DNA of 64,000 bases from Dokdonia sp. 4H-3-7-5 (GTDB lineage Bacteria > Bacteroidota > Bacteroidia > Flavobacteriales > Flavobacteriaceae). The notes under the pieces are model-generated. The model was not told where the DNA came from. It did no database searches and was given only the letters and a program-made list of their open reading frames with translations. The first letter of the stretch is position 1. Each line of letters begins with the position of its first letter. The stretch spans positions 3,070,001-3,134,000 of the forward strand of contig NC_015496.1 in the NCBI RefSeq assembly GCF_000212355.1. The letters run 5' to 3'. Position numbers and translations under genes: made by a program. Positions 29,368 through 39,895 of the stretch are shown in pieces.

Positions 29368-30624
29368 TTAGTTTCCTCCTTCTAGTTTTTCAATGTTTGC
29401 TTTCATTGCATCTGCCTTAGATGTTTCACCTAATTGCTCATAGATTCCATATAAGGATCTTGCTACATCTAGATAATCTGGCTTTGCTGCTAATGCTTTT
29501 TCTAAGTAAGGAACAGCACTTTTATAAACACCCTGACGCTTAAGTTTTAAAGCATCATATTTATCATAGTCTGCTTTTGAAGTTCCTAAACTGTTCATCT
29601 CATCAACAATAGCACGCTCGTCTGATAAGATAAGAACAGCAATATTATTATATGCTGCAGCATATGTAGGATCAAGCTCAACAGCCTTCATATAGTATTC
29701 CTTTGCCTTTTCTTTGTTTCCTTGTTGATCAGAACTTACACCTAAGTTATATAACAACTCTGGGTTATTAGGATCTTTCTCAAGAACTTTTGCTATTACT
29801 TCTTGATACTTATCCATCTTTTTCATTTTAAGGTAGATGTCTGCCTCAGAACGTAATAATAAGATATCATCTGGATTCTCTTTACGTGCATCTGCCATTG
29901 CAGCAAGTGCTTTTTCATTTTCATCCTTAGAAATATAGATAAGAGCTATATTTTTTGCAATTTCTGCACTTTTAGAGTCTCCTAACTGCTCTTCTGGTTT
30001 CACGTGAGTTTTAGCAAGTACCTGAAGGTCTCTTTCTTGTTTGCTTGGGAAATTCTCAACTTCACTTGTCTCAACATTAGTTGCTACGTAAGAAACTTCT
30101 CTTCCTTGGAAGCCTAAGTCCTTAAGTTGTTCATAATATCCTAATGCAGTGTCGTAATCTTTTCCATTAATTGCATTCGATGCAGCAAAGTATAAGTAAA
30201 CAGTATCCTTCTTACTTAAATTATATGCTTTCTCAAGTTTTGTTGCCGCACTAGCATAATCTTCTTTATTCTGATCTGCTACTGCTCCATTGATGTAAGC
30301 ATTTGTCACATTTGCAAGACCAGCATCTGCTTCACTAGTGTATTTTGTGTCTTTAAGATCTGCAAAGGCGGTCGCAGCTTTTTCGAGATCGGCTGGATTT
30401 TGATTATCAACTCCTAAATAAGCTTGAGCTTTAAGAAGCATAAACTTCTCTTTTGTTTTCTCATCCATATCTGCCGTAAGAGCCTCGGCAGCTCCTAATA
30501 GCGATTTTGCTTCAGTATAGCTACCAGACTTAATTGCCTTCTCTATAGCTTTTACTTCTTTTTTCTGTGCAAATGCCATTGATGTTGCGGCAAGTGCTAT
30601 TGCTAAAAATAGTTTACTTTTCAT
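29368..30624 (-). CDS. Exported tetratricopeptide-repeat protein
   Basis: A 418-residue protein with a clear signal peptide (MKSKLFLAIALAATSMAFAQ) and TPR repeats over most of its length. The clearest are NPELLYNLGVSSDQQGNKEKAKEYYMKAVELDP and the following TYAAAYNNIAVL, typical of paired helices used for protein-protein contacts. It is probably periplasmic. No partner can be named from the sequence. It lies 64 bases downstream of gyrA on the same strand, so it may be read through from gyrA, but it could have its own promoter in that gap. Confidence 0.82.
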   Translation of the reverse strand: MKSKLFLAIALAATSMAFAQKKEVKAIEKAIKSGSYTEAKSLLGAAEALTADMDEKTKEKFMLLKAQAYLGVDNQNPADLEKAATAFADLKDTKYTSEADAGLANVTNAYINGAVADQNKEDYASAATKLEKAYNLSKKDTVYLYFAASNAINGKDYDTALGYYEQLKDLGFQGREVSYVATNVETSEVENFPSKQERDLQVLAKTHVKPEEQLGDSKSAEIAKNIALIYISKDENEKALAAMADARKENPDDILLLRSEADIYLKMKKMDKYQEVIAKVLEKDPNNPELLYNLGVSSDQQGNKEKAKEYYMKAVELDPTYAAAYNNIAVLILSDERAIVDEMNSLGTSKADYDKYDALKLKRQGVYKSAVPYLEKALAAKPDYLDVARSLYGIYEQLGETSKADAMKANIEKLEGGN

Positions 30625-30688
30625 TGTAATGGTTTAATTAATATAAGGGTTTCAAAATTACTAATTTTTTATCAACCCTTGATTATCG

Positions 30689-33235
30689 CTACTCCTCTTC
30701 ATTAGAGGTGTTTTGTTCTTGGGTTGTTGATTCTCCAGCAGGATTCTCAGTAGTTTCACCTACTACCCCTTCTAGATCTTCTTCATCTATTGCTTCGTCG
30801 TCACTTTTTACTTTGGCTACAGCTGCAATAGAATCATTGCCTTTGAGATTTATAAGTCTAACACCTTGTGTTGCTCTACCCATAACTCTAAGAGAAGCTA
30901 CTTCCATTCTTATGGCGATACCAGATTTATTGATAATCATAAGATCATCGGCATCTGTTACATTTTTTATAGCTACAAGTTCACCGGTTTTTTCTGTTAC
31001 AGAAATAGTTTTCACACCTTTTCCTCCACGATTAGTAATTCTATAATCTTCAAGACTACTGCGTTTACCATATCCTTTTTCTGATACTACAAGAATATTA
31101 CTTTCTACGTCGTTTACGGAAACCATACCTATGACCTCGTCTTGATCATTTGCAAGAGTTATGCCACGAACGCCAGAAGCGTTTCTTCCCATAGGTCTTG
31201 TCTTGCTTTCCTCAAAGCGTATTGCCTTACCAGACTTGAGCGCAAGCATTACTTGGCTTTCTCCTGTGGTAAGTTTTACAGATAATAATTCATCGTCATC
31301 TTTAATGGTAATTGCATTAATACCATTAGTACGAGGTCTAGAGTATTGCTCTAATGCAGTTTTCTTTACTTGACCTTTTTTAGTAGCCATAATAATAAAG
31401 TGATTATTGATGTATTCCTCATCTTTTAAATCACCCGTACATACAAATGCTTTCACTTCATCATCCTGCTCTATATTGATAAGATTTTGAATCGCACGAC
31501 CTTTTGAAGTTTTACTACCTTCTGGAATTTCGAACACACGCATCCAGAAACATTTTCCTTTTTGTGTAAAGAACAACATGTACTGGTGGTTTGTACCCAC
31601 AAATAAATGTTCTAAGAAATCCTCATTACGGGTAGTAGATGCTTTTGTACCTACTCCTCCTCTATTTTGAGTTTTATATTCTGTAAGTGAAGTTCTCTTA
31701 ATATATCCAGCATTTGAAATGGTAATCACTACCTTTTTATCTGGAATAAGATCTGTGATACTTACATCCCCTCCAGCGTACTCTATAACCGAGCGGCGCT
31801 CATCACCATACTTATCTTTAATTTCTTGAAGCTCTTCTCTTATAATAGACATACGACGCTCCTTTTTGGCAAGGATATCTTTTAAGTCTTCTATAGTCTT
31901 CATTATCTCTTCATACTCACTACGAAGTTTGTCTTGCTCCAGACCTGTAAGTTGGCGTAAACGCATCTCGACAATTGCTTTCGCTTGAATTTCTGAAAGC
32001 TTGAAGCGCTCTATTAAATTCTGTCTAGCTTCATCTCCATTTGCACTACCTCTTATGATCGCAATAACTTCATCTATATTATCAGATGCTATGATGAGTC
32101 CCTCGAGTATATGTGCACGTGCCTCAGCTTTTTTGAGTTCGTATTCTGTTCTTCTTACAACCACTACATGACGGTGCTCAACAAAATGATGAATCATATC
32201 CTTAAGATTTAACATCTCAGGACGTCCATTTACAAGAGCAATATTATTTACGCTAAAAGAAGATTGTAAGGCCGTATACTTGTAAAGTTTATTAAGTACA
32301 ATATTAGGGATGGCATCACGCTTTATAACGTAAACAATACGCATACCATTACGGTCAGATTCATCACGTATAGCAGATATACCTTCGATTTTTTTATCGT
32401 TGATCATATCGGCCGTTTTCTTAATCATATCCGCCTTATTGACTTGATATGGTATTTCGGTTACGATGATGCACTCTCTACCTTTAACTTCTTCAAAGGT
32501 AGCTTTTGCCCGCATTACTACACGACCACGACCTGTTTTAAAAGCTTCGCGTACTCCATCATACCCGTATATCGTACCACCAGTAGGAAAATCTGGAGCC
32601 TTTACATGCTCCATAAGTTCATCTATAGTAACGTCATTATTATCAATGTAAGCATGAATACCATCTACCACCTCAGAGAGGTTATGTGGTGGCATATTTG
32701 TCGCCATACCAACGGCAATCCCAGAAGCACCATTAATAAGTAAGCCTGGTACTCTTGTAGGTAGCACTGTAGGTTCCTTAAGTGTATCGTCAAAGTTAAG
32801 TTGATGATCCACAGTATCTTTGTCTATATCTGCCAGCATATCCTCAGATATTTTCTGCATTCTAGCCTCTGTATAACGCATTGCTGCTGGGCTATCACCA
32901 TCTACAGACCCAAAGTTACCTTGACCATCTATAAGCATGTAACGTAAGCTCCATTCTTGAGCCATACGCACCATCGCGTCATATACAGAAGTATCTCCGT
33001 GTGGGTGATACTTACCTAACACCTCTCCTACTATTCTCGCACTCTTTTTATGAGCGCCGCTTGCTCGTATTCCTAACTCGTGCATCCCATAAAGAACACG
33101 ACGGTGTACTGGTTTGAGACCATCACGTACATCTGGTAGTGCACGTGACACGATAACCGACATCGAATAATCGATGTAAGCAGATTTCATTTCATCTTCA
33201 ATATTAATCGAGATCAGCTTTTCTCCTGCAGCCAT
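30689..33235 (-). CDS. gyrA: DNA gyrase subunit A
   Basis: An 848-residue type II topoisomerase subunit that cuts and rejoins DNA. The catalytic tyrosine is Y121 in [10 protein letters not shown]. The quinolone-resistance region reads [10 protein letters not shown]: the position equivalent to E. coli Ser83 is Thr82 and the Asp87 equivalent is retained (Asp86). The C-terminal six-bladed wrapping domain carries GyrA-box-like motifs (QNRGGVG near 555, TNRGGKG near 760). The acidic tail of ~45 residues ([12 protein letters not shown] to TSNEEE) is usual for the group. It is divergent from clpC across a 251-base gap that holds a palindrome copy. Confidence 0.96.
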   Translation of the reverse strand: MAAGEKLISINIEDEMKSAYIDYSMSVIVSRALPDVRDGLKPVHRRVLYGMHELGIRASGAHKKSARIVGEVLGKYHPHGDTSVYDAMVRMAQEWSLRYMLIDGQGNFGSVDGDSPAAMRYTEARMQKISEDMLADIDKDTVDHQLNFDDTLKEPTVLPTRVPGLLINGASGIAVGMATNMPPHNLSEVVDGIHAYIDNNDVTIDELMEHVKAPDFPTGGTIYGYDGVREAFKTGRGRVVMRAKATFEEVKGRECIIVTEIPYQVNKADMIKKTADMINDKKIEGISAIRDESDRNGMRIVYVIKRDAIPNIVLNKLYKYTALQSSFSVNNIALVNGRPEMLNLKDMIHHFVEHRHVVVVRRTEYELKKAEARAHILEGLIIASDNIDEVIAIIRGSANGDEARQNLIERFKLSEIQAKAIVEMRLRQLTGLEQDKLRSEYEEIMKTIEDLKDILAKKERRMSIIREELQEIKDKYGDERRSVIEYAGGDVSITDLIPDKKVVITISNAGYIKRTSLTEYKTQNRGGVGTKASTTRNEDFLEHLFVGTNHQYMLFFTQKGKCFWMRVFEIPEGSKTSKGRAIQNLINIEQDDEVKAFVCTGDLKDEEYINNHFIIMATKKGQVKKTALEQYSRPRTNGINAITIKDDDELLSVKLTTGESQVMLALKSGKAIRFEESKTRPMGRNASGVRGITLANDQDEVIGMVSVNDVESNILVVSEKGYGKRSSLEDYRITNRGGKGVKTISVTEKTGELVAIKNVTDADDLMIINKSGIAIRMEVASLRVMGRATQGVRLINLKGNDSIAAVAKVKSDDEAIDEEDLEGVVGETTENPAGESTTQEQNTSNEEE

Positions 33236-33313
33236 ATATAAATTGATTAGATTTTATGTCAAATTTTAACTAGCTAGCAATGTAATCATTTTAGAGGTTT
33301 TTTATGGGTTAAC

Positions 33314-33327
33314 GCTTTCGCGAAAGC
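33314..33327. repeat. 14-bp palindrome, copy 10
   Basis: Perfect copy between the divergent gyrA and clpC genes, where no terminator is expected. Confidence 0.95.
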
Positions 33328-33399
33328 GCACTTTTTATCAACAAATTTTAACAAAGCTTCTTAATAACTACCTAAAGCCCTTGAAGGCAAATTGTCAGG

Positions 33400-33407
33400 T
33401 ATTTTTG
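33400..33407 (+). promoter_or_regulatory. Possible clpC promoter (-7 box)
   Basis: TATTTTTG fits TAnnTTTG, with a TTG (33381-33383) 16 bases upstream as a possible -33 element. It would give a ~75-base leader for clpC. Nearby TAATTTGG (33409-33416) is an alternative. Confidence 0.35.
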
Positions 33408-33486
33408 GTAATTTGGACTAATGACTTTAAGCGGAATGATTTTTGAACCAGTTTGCTTAAATTTACCTTAGAAAGAGAAAAGAGAT

Positions 33487-36039
33487 ATGGACGATAATTT
33501 TTCACCAAGAGTAAAAGATGTGATTGCTTATAGTAAGGAAGAGGCCTTAAGATTGGGTCATGACTTTATAGGCACGGAGCACTTACTACTTGGGTTATTA
33601 AGAGACGGAAGCGGTAAAGCAATCGATATTTTAGGAGCTTTAAACATAGATTTAGAGCATTTAAGACGCAAGGTTGAGATACTAAGCCCAGCAAACCCCA
33701 ATATGAATTTGCAGAGTAACGATAAGAAAAACTTACATCTTACTCGTCAGGCAGAGCGTGCACTAAAAACAACCTTTTTAGAAGCAAAGCTTTTTCAAAG
33801 TTCATCAATAAATACGGCTCATCTATTATTATGTGTACTACGTAATGAGAATGACCCTACTACAAAACTTCTTAATCGACTTAAAGTAGATTATGACAGT
33901 GTTAAAGACCAATTTAAATTAATGATGGCAAACGAAAGCGATGAATATATAGAGCCTATTAAGTCAGAATCTTTTAGTGATGATGGCGATAATAGTGATG
34001 AAGGATCTAAAGAAAATCCTTTTAATAGCCCTACAACGCCTAAAGGAGGAAAGAAAAGTAAAACTCCTGTTTTAGACAACTTTGGAAGAGATCTTACTGC
34101 GATGGCAGATGAGGGCAAACTTGATCCAGTAGTAGGACGCGAGAAAGAAATAGAGCGTGTATCTCAAATTTTGAGTAGACGCAAGAAAAATAATCCTCTT
34201 TTAATAGGAGAACCAGGAGTGGGTAAATCTGCTATTGCAGAAGGACTTGCTTTACGTATTGTGCAACGAAAGGTGTCTCGTATACTTTTTGACAAGCGTG
34301 TTGTTACTCTTGACCTTGCTAGTCTTGTAGCCGGAACAAAATACAGAGGACAGTTTGAGGAGCGCATGAAGGCTGTAATGAATGAGCTTGAAAAGAATGA
34401 TGATATTATTCTTTTTATTGACGAAATTCACACAATCGTAGGTGCAGGTGGAGCGACAGGATCTCTTGATGCATCAAATATGTTTAAACCAGCACTAGCT
34501 CGAGGCGAAATACAATGTGTAGGAGCGACTACGTTAGATGAATTCCGCCAGCATATTGAAAAAGACGGAGCTCTTGAGCGTCGTTTCCAAAAAGTTATTG
34601 TAGAACCTACTTCTGTTGAAGAAACTATTGAAATTCTACAAAATATTAAAGGAAAGTACGAAGAGCACCACAACGTAACATATACGGATGAGGCTATCGA
34701 AGCTTGTGTAAAACTTACAAATAGATATATGACGGATAGGTTTCTCCCAGATAAAGCTATTGATGCTCTGGATGAGGCGGGATCTCGTGTCCACATCACA
34801 AATATTGATGTACCAAAGAAAATTCTAGAACTAGAAAATAAACTTGAAGAGGTAAGAGAACTCAAAACATCTGTTGTCAAAAAGCAGAAGTATGAAGAGG
34901 CTGCGAAGTTAAGAGATGACGAGAAAACCTTAGAAAAGGAACTTGCAATCGCTCAAGAGCGCTGGGAAGAAGATGCAAAGCTTCATAAAGAAGAGGTATC
35001 TGAAGATAATGTTGCAGATGTAGTGAGTATGATGACGGGAATCCCTGTTAATCGTATTGCACAAACAGAAAGCAACAAACTTGCCGAACTACCTGCTATC
35101 ATTAAGAAAAATGTAATAGGTCAGGACGAAGCTGTTGCTAAAGTAGCTAAGGCCATACAACGTAACAGAGCAGGATTGAAAGACCCAAATAAGCCTATAG
35201 GTTCATTTATTTTCTTAGGACAAACGGGTGTAGGTAAAACGCAACTAGCAAAAGTCCTTGCAAAGGAACTATTTGATAATCAAGATGCACTCATACGTAT
35301 TGATATGAGTGAGTACATGGAGAAATTCTCAATATCTAGATTAGTTGGAGCGCCTCCTGGATACGTAGGTTATGAAGAAGGTGGCCAACTTACAGAAAAA
35401 GTGCGTCGTAAGCCTTATGCTGTAGTACTTCTTGATGAAATAGAAAAAGCGCATCCAGATGTGTTCAACATGCTATTGCAAGTACTAGACGATGGTTTCT
35501 TAACAGATTCTTTAGGTCGTAAAATCGATTTTAGAAATACAATCATCATTATGACGTCTAATATAGGTGCAAGAAAACTCAAAGACTTTGGTCAGGGAGT
35601 TGGTTTTGGTACTGCTACTCGTAAAACTCAAGTAGACGATAATGCAAGAAGTATTATACAGAATGCACTTAAAAAAGCCTTTGCACCTGAGTTTTTAAAT
35701 CGTGTAGACGATGTTGTGGTATTTAACGCATTAGAGCGTGAGGATATTCATAGAATTATTGATATTGAACTTTCAAAATTATATACTAGAATCAAAGATT
35801 TAGGATATGACTTATCTCTTAGTGAAAAAGCTAAGGATTATATAAGTGATAAAGGATTTGATAAAGAATATGGCGCAAGACCACTTAAGAGAGCTATTCA
35901 AAAGTATATTGAAGACGCACTAGCTGAGGAGATAATTAATTCTCAACTAAAAGAAGGTGATAGCATATTTATGGACTTTGACGAGAAAAAAGAAGAATTA
36001 GTTATTGATATAAAAAAGATAGAAGCTACAGAATCGTAA
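33487..36039 (+). CDS. clpC: ATP-dependent Clp protease ATP-binding subunit ClpC
   Basis: An 850-residue AAA+ unfoldase that feeds proteins to ClpP. The N-terminal Clp-N double repeat (residues 1-~145) is followed by an acidic, Ser-rich linker. The first AAA domain has Walker [16 protein letters not shown] and Walker [16 protein letters not shown]. The middle domain carries a UVR motif ([21 protein letters not shown]), which separates ClpC from ClpB. The second AAA domain has [15 protein letters not shown] and [16 protein letters not shown]. Length is normal. It is a single gene with its own terminator, divergent from gyrA. Confidence 0.93.
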   Translation: MDDNFSPRVKDVIAYSKEEALRLGHDFIGTEHLLLGLLRDGSGKAIDILGALNIDLEHLRRKVEILSPANPNMNLQSNDKKNLHLTRQAERALKTTFLEAKLFQSSSINTAHLLLCVLRNENDPTTKLLNRLKVDYDSVKDQFKLMMANESDEYIEPIKSESFSDDGDNSDEGSKENPFNSPTTPKGGKKSKTPVLDNFGRDLTAMADEGKLDPVVGREKEIERVSQILSRRKKNNPLLIGEPGVGKSAIAEGLALRIVQRKVSRILFDKRVVTLDLASLVAGTKYRGQFEERMKAVMNELEKNDDIILFIDEIHTIVGAGGATGSLDASNMFKPALARGEIQCVGATTLDEFRQHIEKDGALERRFQKVIVEPTSVEETIEILQNIKGKYEEHHNVTYTDEAIEACVKLTNRYMTDRFLPDKAIDALDEAGSRVHITNIDVPKKILELENKLEEVRELKTSVVKKQKYEEAAKLRDDEKTLEKELAIAQERWEEDAKLHKEEVSEDNVADVVSMMTGIPVNRIAQTESNKLAELPAIIKKNVIGQDEAVAKVAKAIQRNRAGLKDPNKPIGSFIFLGQTGVGKTQLAKVLAKELFDNQDALIRIDMSEYMEKFSISRLVGAPPGYVGYEEGGQLTEKVRRKPYAVVLLDEIEKAHPDVFNMLLQVLDDGFLTDSLGRKIDFRNTIIIMTSNIGARKLKDFGQGVGFGTATRKTQVDDNARSIIQNALKKAFAPEFLNRVDDVVVFNALEREDIHRIIDIELSKLYTRIKDLGYDLSLSEKAKDYISDKGFDKEYGARPLKRAIQKYIEDALAEEIINSQLKEGDSIFMDFDEKKEELVIDIKKIEATES

Positions 36040-36061
36040 CTGACATCAGATATTGATTAAT

Positions 36062-36094
36062 ATCCCCAAAAGGTCTAATAAGCTTTTTGGGGAT
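36062..36094 (+). terminator. Intrinsic terminator after clpC
   Basis: A 10-bp stem (36062-36071 with 36085-36094), 13-base loop, then a T-run, 22 bases after the clpC stop. Confidence 0.88.
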
Positions 36095-36195
36095 TTTTTA
36101 TATAAAGTACTATGCATACATAGTTAATGTATTGATAAATAGATTGTTGTAATAAGTATTATTATTATCTTAATAGTCTAAGTTCCCTTTTAACT

Positions 36196-36582
36196 ATGAC
36201 ACAAGCACTAGAGCACCATTTAAGCTTATCCTTCGGCGAGATAACTGTGTATAATGATTATGTTTACACCATTATGAACGAAGGAATAACCGTTCAACCT
36301 AATTTTAATGATATTCTATTAGCTGTCGCTGAAATATACTACAGCGATAGAGAATTTGTTTATATAACTCATAGAATTAATTCCTATTCTATTGATCCCA
36401 TCATTTATCTGGAGACCTCAAAAATCAAGAATCTCAAAGGATTTATAGCTGTTTGTCCAAACAAAAGTCTTATAGAATCATTTAGGGTTGAAAAATTATT
36501 CTTCAACAAACCTTTTGCAGTATATCAAACTCTTGATGAGGCCCTAAAATACAAGGAAAAATTGCTTTCTGGAGAACACTAA
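36196..36582 (+). CDS. Small conserved-looking protein, possible STAS/SpoIIAA-like fold (copy 1 of a pair)
   Basis: A 128-residue soluble protein with no signal peptide or membrane segment. It is clearly paralogous to the next gene: FGEITVYNDYVYTIMNEG aligns with FGKIQIEENFVIGIMKEG, and YITHRINSYSIDPIIYL with YISHRLNSYSVDPTVYM. The mixed beta-alpha pattern with a central YI(T/S)HR(I/L)NSYS(I/V)DP motif recalls STAS/SpoIIAA-like flavobacterial proteins of unknown function; this fold is a guess. No enzymatic residues can be assigned. The copies are 77 bases apart on one strand. Confidence 0.65.
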   Translation: MTQALEHHLSLSFGEITVYNDYVYTIMNEGITVQPNFNDILLAVAEIYYSDREFVYITHRINSYSIDPIIYLETSKIKNLKGFIAVCPNKSLIESFRVEKLFFNKPFAVYQTLDEALKYKEKLLSGEH

Positions 36583-36659
36583 TATTTTTTTGCAGAAATA
36601 CTTTTATTTTATTAAAAAAAAAGGGAGTTTTGCACTCAATTTAATCCCCCTACACCCCT

Positions 36660-37028
36660 TTGAAAAATATTAGAGAATTTGAGTTTGGAAAAATCCAAAT
36701 TGAAGAAAATTTTGTTATTGGCATCATGAAAGAAGGTTCTCATGTAGATCGAGAGTCCAACCAATTATTACTTTCATTCTGTAAAGATTATTTCAATGGT
36801 AAATCATTTGGTTACATTTCCCATAGACTTAATTCATATTCAGTAGATCCCACAGTTTATATGGATGCTGGAAATCACCCCGGTCTTAAAGCTATTGCAG
36901 TAGTTATCGATAATCCACTTATTAAGTCCAATGTAGCATTAGAAAAGCAATTTTTTAATCAACCATTTGAATCTTTTTATTCTGTAGAGGATGCAAAAGA
37001 ATGGCTTTCAAAATTGCTCGTAAACTAA
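36660..37028 (+). CDS. Small conserved-looking protein, possible STAS/SpoIIAA-like fold (copy 2 of a pair)
   Basis: A 122-residue paralogue of the preceding gene. It starts with TTG at 36660; alignment to copy 1 requires the residues before the first internal ATG (codon 23), so the TTG is well supported. It keeps the shared HRxNSYSxDP core and the C-terminal FFNQPFESFYSVEDAKEWLSKLL, matching FFNKPFAVYQTLDEALKYKEKLL in copy 1. The two copies have diverged a good deal, so the duplication is old or one copy was acquired separately. Function unknown. Confidence 0.65.
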   Translation: MKNIREFEFGKIQIEENFVIGIMKEGSHVDRESNQLLLSFCKDYFNGKSFGYISHRLNSYSVDPTVYMDAGNHPGLKAIAVVIDNPLIKSNVALEKQFFNQPFESFYSVEDAKEWLSKLLVN

Positions 37029-37135
37029 ATTTTAATTAGCGCCGGAAGCATGCAGCATCAGGATACTTTAACAAAGACCCATAAGTTTAATTTAATAATA
37101 TAGTTTTCCATTTTTCTATAACTATTACAAAATAT

Positions 37136-37170
37136 TAAAGCCTCCAATTTCTTAACAATTGAAGGCTTTA
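37136..37170 (-). terminator. Intrinsic terminator after the SDR gene (minus strand)
   Basis: A 14-bp stem (37136-37149 with 37157-37170) with a single mismatch that becomes a G-U pair only in the minus-strand RNA, so it belongs to the SDR transcript. A 7-base loop; a short U-rich stretch follows. Confidence 0.75.
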
Positions 37171-37187
37171 TTAAATTCAATAAACAT

Positions 37188-37904
37188 CTATTTAGTAGGC
37201 GGTTTAGATGGTCGCACCTCGATTTTACTAGGTAATGTTCTTGGGTGCATTTTAAGAAGATCAACGGTAATTTGACCAAGATCTTCGGGTTGTATACGCC
37301 AGTCTGTGCCTTCTTCTGGTGATCTACCTCCAAAATGGCTGCTTACAGAACCTGGCATAATGGTAGTCACTTTTACATTATCTTGTCTTAAGTCTAACAT
37401 TAGGGCTTGTGAGAATCCTGTTAGTCCAAACTTACTTGCATTATAAGCCGTTCCTTTTTCAAAGAAATTTGTTCCCGCAAGACTAGAAATTGTAAAAATA
37501 TATCCTTCAGTTTTTTTGACTGCTTCAAGGGATGCTTTTACCGAGTAGAAAACACCAGTAAGATTGGTATCAATAGTCTCATCCCATTGTTTTATAGACA
37601 TATCTGTAATGCTCTCAAAATGTCCAAGACCAGCATTTGCAATGAGTACATCAATTTTTCCAAATTTATCTAGTACTGCTTTTACCGCGTGTTGCTGACT
37701 TTCATAATTCCTTACATCTGCAGCAATACCGAGAATGTAATTATCATTTTCAGTAAGCTCATGAGCTGCTTCTTGAGCACCTTTCTCATCTCTTCCCGTG
37801 ATAGCTACTTTCATCCCTTGATGCAACAAGGCTTCGGCAATACCGCGCCCTATTCCTTTTGTTCCTCCCGTTATTAATGCAACTTTATCCTTTAATGATT
37901 CCAT
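37188..37904 (-). CDS. Short-chain dehydrogenase/reductase (SDR)
   Basis: A 238-residue cytoplasmic NAD(P)-dependent oxidoreductase of the classical SDR family. The cofactor loop is TGGTKGIGRGIAEALL at the N terminus. NAGLGHFESI is the structural NAG motif, and the catalytic Ser (TISSLAG) and YNASK motif near residue 150 are all present. An Arg in GRDEKG after the second strand suggests NADP(H). The substrate is unknown; homologues are often annotated as 3-ketoacyl-ACP reductase-like. It is divergent from the phytase-like lipoprotein gene, and a palindrome copy lies between the two. Confidence 0.88.
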   Translation of the reverse strand: MESLKDKVALITGGTKGIGRGIAEALLHQGMKVAITGRDEKGAQEAAHELTENDNYILGIAADVRNYESQQHAVKAVLDKFGKIDVLIANAGLGHFESITDMSIKQWDETIDTNLTGVFYSVKASLEAVKKTEGYIFTISSLAGTNFFEKGTAYNASKFGLTGFSQALMLDLRQDNVKVTTIMPGSVSSHFGGRSPEEGTDWRIQPEDLGQITVDLLKMHPRTLPSKIEVRPSKPPTK

Positions 37905-37932
37905 GATTACGTGTTTTTATAAAGATAATCAC

Positions 37933-37946
37933 GCTTTCGCGAAAGC
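37933..37946. repeat. 14-bp palindrome, copy 11
   Basis: Perfect copy between the divergent SDR and phytase-like genes, 28 bases from the SDR start. Confidence 0.95.
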
Positions 37947-37997
37947 AAACAAGAAATTTTCTTAAACTAAATCTAAAAAAGTGACACCTTTGCACAC

Positions 37998-39119
37998 ATG
38001 AAAATTTACACTCAAATGTCAATTAAAAATATCTTTTCTCTCCTATTTGTAACAGTTGTACTCTCTTGTAAATCCATTAACATCCTACCAAAGAATTCTT
38101 CTGAAATAATTAAACTTAATTTTATAAATGAAGTTATCATACCAAGTGATGAAATGTACGACGGAGCAGCCGTAGGCGGGCTATCAAGCATCGATTATAT
38201 GGATGGTAAAATGTATATCATATGTGATGATAGAAAAGATCCGCGATTTTATATGGCTGATATTCCTATTCAAAGTGGCAAATTACAAGCACCAATATTT
38301 ACTAAAGTGGTAAGTCTTAAAGATAACACAGGTCTTGCTTTTAACGCTGGGCAAGCAAATCCTGAGTCGCTACGTGTTACAGTATCAAATGACATTATCT
38401 GGTCTAGCGAAGGAAATATAAGTAAAGGCATTGACCCATTTATAAGAGTAGCTAGTATAGATGGAAATTTTAAAAGTGCTTTTACAATTCCATCTCGATA
38501 TCTTGTACAGTCAAACGATAATAATGGCCCACATAATAATGGTGTTTTTGAAGCACTTACTAGAAATTACGACAATAACGGATTCTGGGTAACTACAGAG
38601 TTACCACTTAAACAAGATGGAATTGTACCCACTGCTAGCGATGCAAACTCTCCCGTACGTATTGCATACATAGACCATGAGCGCAACACTTTTACTAAAG
38701 AGTATGCCTACATGCTGGATAAAGTAGCTAGAAAAGGGAAGCTTGAAGTAAACGGTATTACTGAAATTTTGTCATATGATGAGCACTCTTTTCTAGTTCT
38801 TGAACGCTCTTATGCTTCGGGTCATGAAGACGGTGGAAATGATGTTAAGATTTACCAAGTTTCAACTAAAAATGCTACAGATGTAAACGACCTAAACAGT
38901 CTTTCTAACTCCGCCTATATCCCTGCGACCAAGAAACTGCTATTAGATTTTAGTAGCGTGCGCAGTCAGCTCACAGATGGTATTGTAGATAATATTGAAG
39001 GAATGACTTTTGGCCCTAATTTTGAAAACGGCAATAGATCACTTATCGTTATTTCTGATAATAATTTTAACTCCTTTGGAAAACAACTTAGTCAGATAAT
39101 CCTATTTGAAATTAAGTGA
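37998..39119 (+). CDS. Lipoprotein with esterase-like activity of phytase domain
   Basis: A 373-residue protein with a lipoprotein signal (IFSLLFVTVVLSCKS, lipobox Cys). The mature part resembles the 'esterase-like activity of phytase' beta-propeller family: GGLSSIDYMDGKMYIICDD near the start, and later NPESLRV, NNGVFEALTRNYDNNGFWVTTE, FLVLERSY and DNIEGMTFGP, the last a hallmark near the C terminus. Members are secreted and their substrates are mostly unknown. An in-frame ATG six codons later (38016) would also leave a full lipoprotein signal. Confidence 0.8.
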   Translation: MKIYTQMSIKNIFSLLFVTVVLSCKSINILPKNSSEIIKLNFINEVIIPSDEMYDGAAVGGLSSIDYMDGKMYIICDDRKDPRFYMADIPIQSGKLQAPIFTKVVSLKDNTGLAFNAGQANPESLRVTVSNDIIWSSEGNISKGIDPFIRVASIDGNFKSAFTIPSRYLVQSNDNNGPHNNGVFEALTRNYDNNGFWVTTELPLKQDGIVPTASDANSPVRIAYIDHERNTFTKEYAYMLDKVARKGKLEVNGITEILSYDEHSFLVLERSYASGHEDGGNDVKIYQVSTKNATDVNDLNSLSNSAYIPATKKLLLDFSSVRSQLTDGIVDNIEGMTFGPNFENGNRSLIVISDNNFNSFGKQLSQIILFEIK

Positions 39120-39182
39120 AAGTTACTCTTTGATGAGTAGACTTATTAGTAGTTTGCCCTTATTTTTGTTAAAAAATATACG

Positions 39183-39461
39183 ATGCTTAAGACCTTTAGA
39201 ATTCTTAGTGTATTAGAAGGAATATCATTCTTATTAATACTTTTTATCACCATGCCATTAAAGTATATATTTGATAATGGAGCACCTAACAAAGTCATAG
39301 GGATGGCTCATGGATTTCTATTTCTTGCCTATGTAGTGATGGCAATTATGATGAAATCTTATATGAAATGGAACAATAAAACAGTAGGAATCGTCCTTTT
39401 ATGCTCTATTATTCCATTTGGTACTTTCTGGATGGATAAAAAGTATCTCCAGTCTACTTAA
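39183..39461 (+). CDS. DUF3817 family small membrane protein
   Basis: A 92-residue protein with three predicted membrane helices: FRILSVLEGISFLLILFI, GMAHGFLFLAYVVMAIMM and KTVGIVLLCSIIPFGTFW. The EGISFLLL start and GMAHGxLF segment are typical of DUF3817 proteins. No function is known. Its stop overlaps the stop of the convergent DUF4870 gene by 8 bases. Confidence 0.8.
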   Translation: MLKTFRILSVLEGISFLLILFITMPLKYIFDNGAPNKVIGMAHGFLFLAYVVMAIMMKSYMKWNNKTVGIVLLCSIIPFGTFWMDKKYLQST

Positions 39462-39819
39462 AGAATTTTATGCTTATATAATAGTTAGGCTCTTCACCAT
39501 TACTAGCTCTTATTGCATTTATAATAGGTAAAATAAAGCCTAACACTGCAAGTATTAATAAAGTAACTAGACCTAACCCCAATAATAGTATTGCAGGGAT
39601 GCTCAGTATGCAATAAATGAACAAACTTATCTGAAAATTTGCAATAGATTTTCCATGCTCATCCATGTCAATTACTCGGTCTTTATTAGAAAGCCACAAT
39701 ACGAGTGGTACTATAAAACCTCCAAAACCAGTAACATAGTCTAGAAGTTGTGATAGATGAGTAAGTGCTAGCAGCGTTCTATCTTCACGCGCATAAGTGG
39801 TTTGTTGTACGATTTCCAT
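39454..39819 (-). CDS. DUF4870 family membrane protein
   Basis: A 121-residue membrane protein of the DUF4870/Tic20-like type. It has ALTHLSQLLDYVTGFGGFIVPLVLWL, then DEHGKSIANFQISLFIYCILSIPAILLLG, the conserved 'H-gK-a-NFQ' part, and a third helix LVTLLILAVLGFILPIINAIRA. Function unknown. It overlaps the DUF3817 gene tail-to-tail by 8 bases and is divergent from mnmE. Confidence 0.8.
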   Translation of the reverse strand: MEIVQQTTYAREDRTLLALTHLSQLLDYVTGFGGFIVPLVLWLSNKDRVIDMDEHGKSIANFQISLFIYCILSIPAILLLGLGLVTLLILAVLGFILPIINAIRASNGEEPNYYISIKFFK

Positions 39820-39882
39820 ATGGTTGATTGTTGATTGATACTATATATGTATATGCTTACACGAAAATGTTACACGTTTACG

Positions 39883-39890
39883 TAATTTTG
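39883..39890 (+). promoter_or_regulatory. Possible mnmE -7 box with very short or absent leader
   Basis: TAATTTTG matches TAnnTTTG and ends only 5 bases before the mnmE ATG. If real, transcription would begin at or next to the start codon. No convincing -33 element is seen. Confidence 0.28.
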
Positions 39891-39895
39891 TAAAG

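Noticed and set aside
30708-31373. Plus-strand open frames opposite gyrA
   Set aside because: Low-complexity Ser/Ile-rich translations that are shadows of the gyrA coding sequence.
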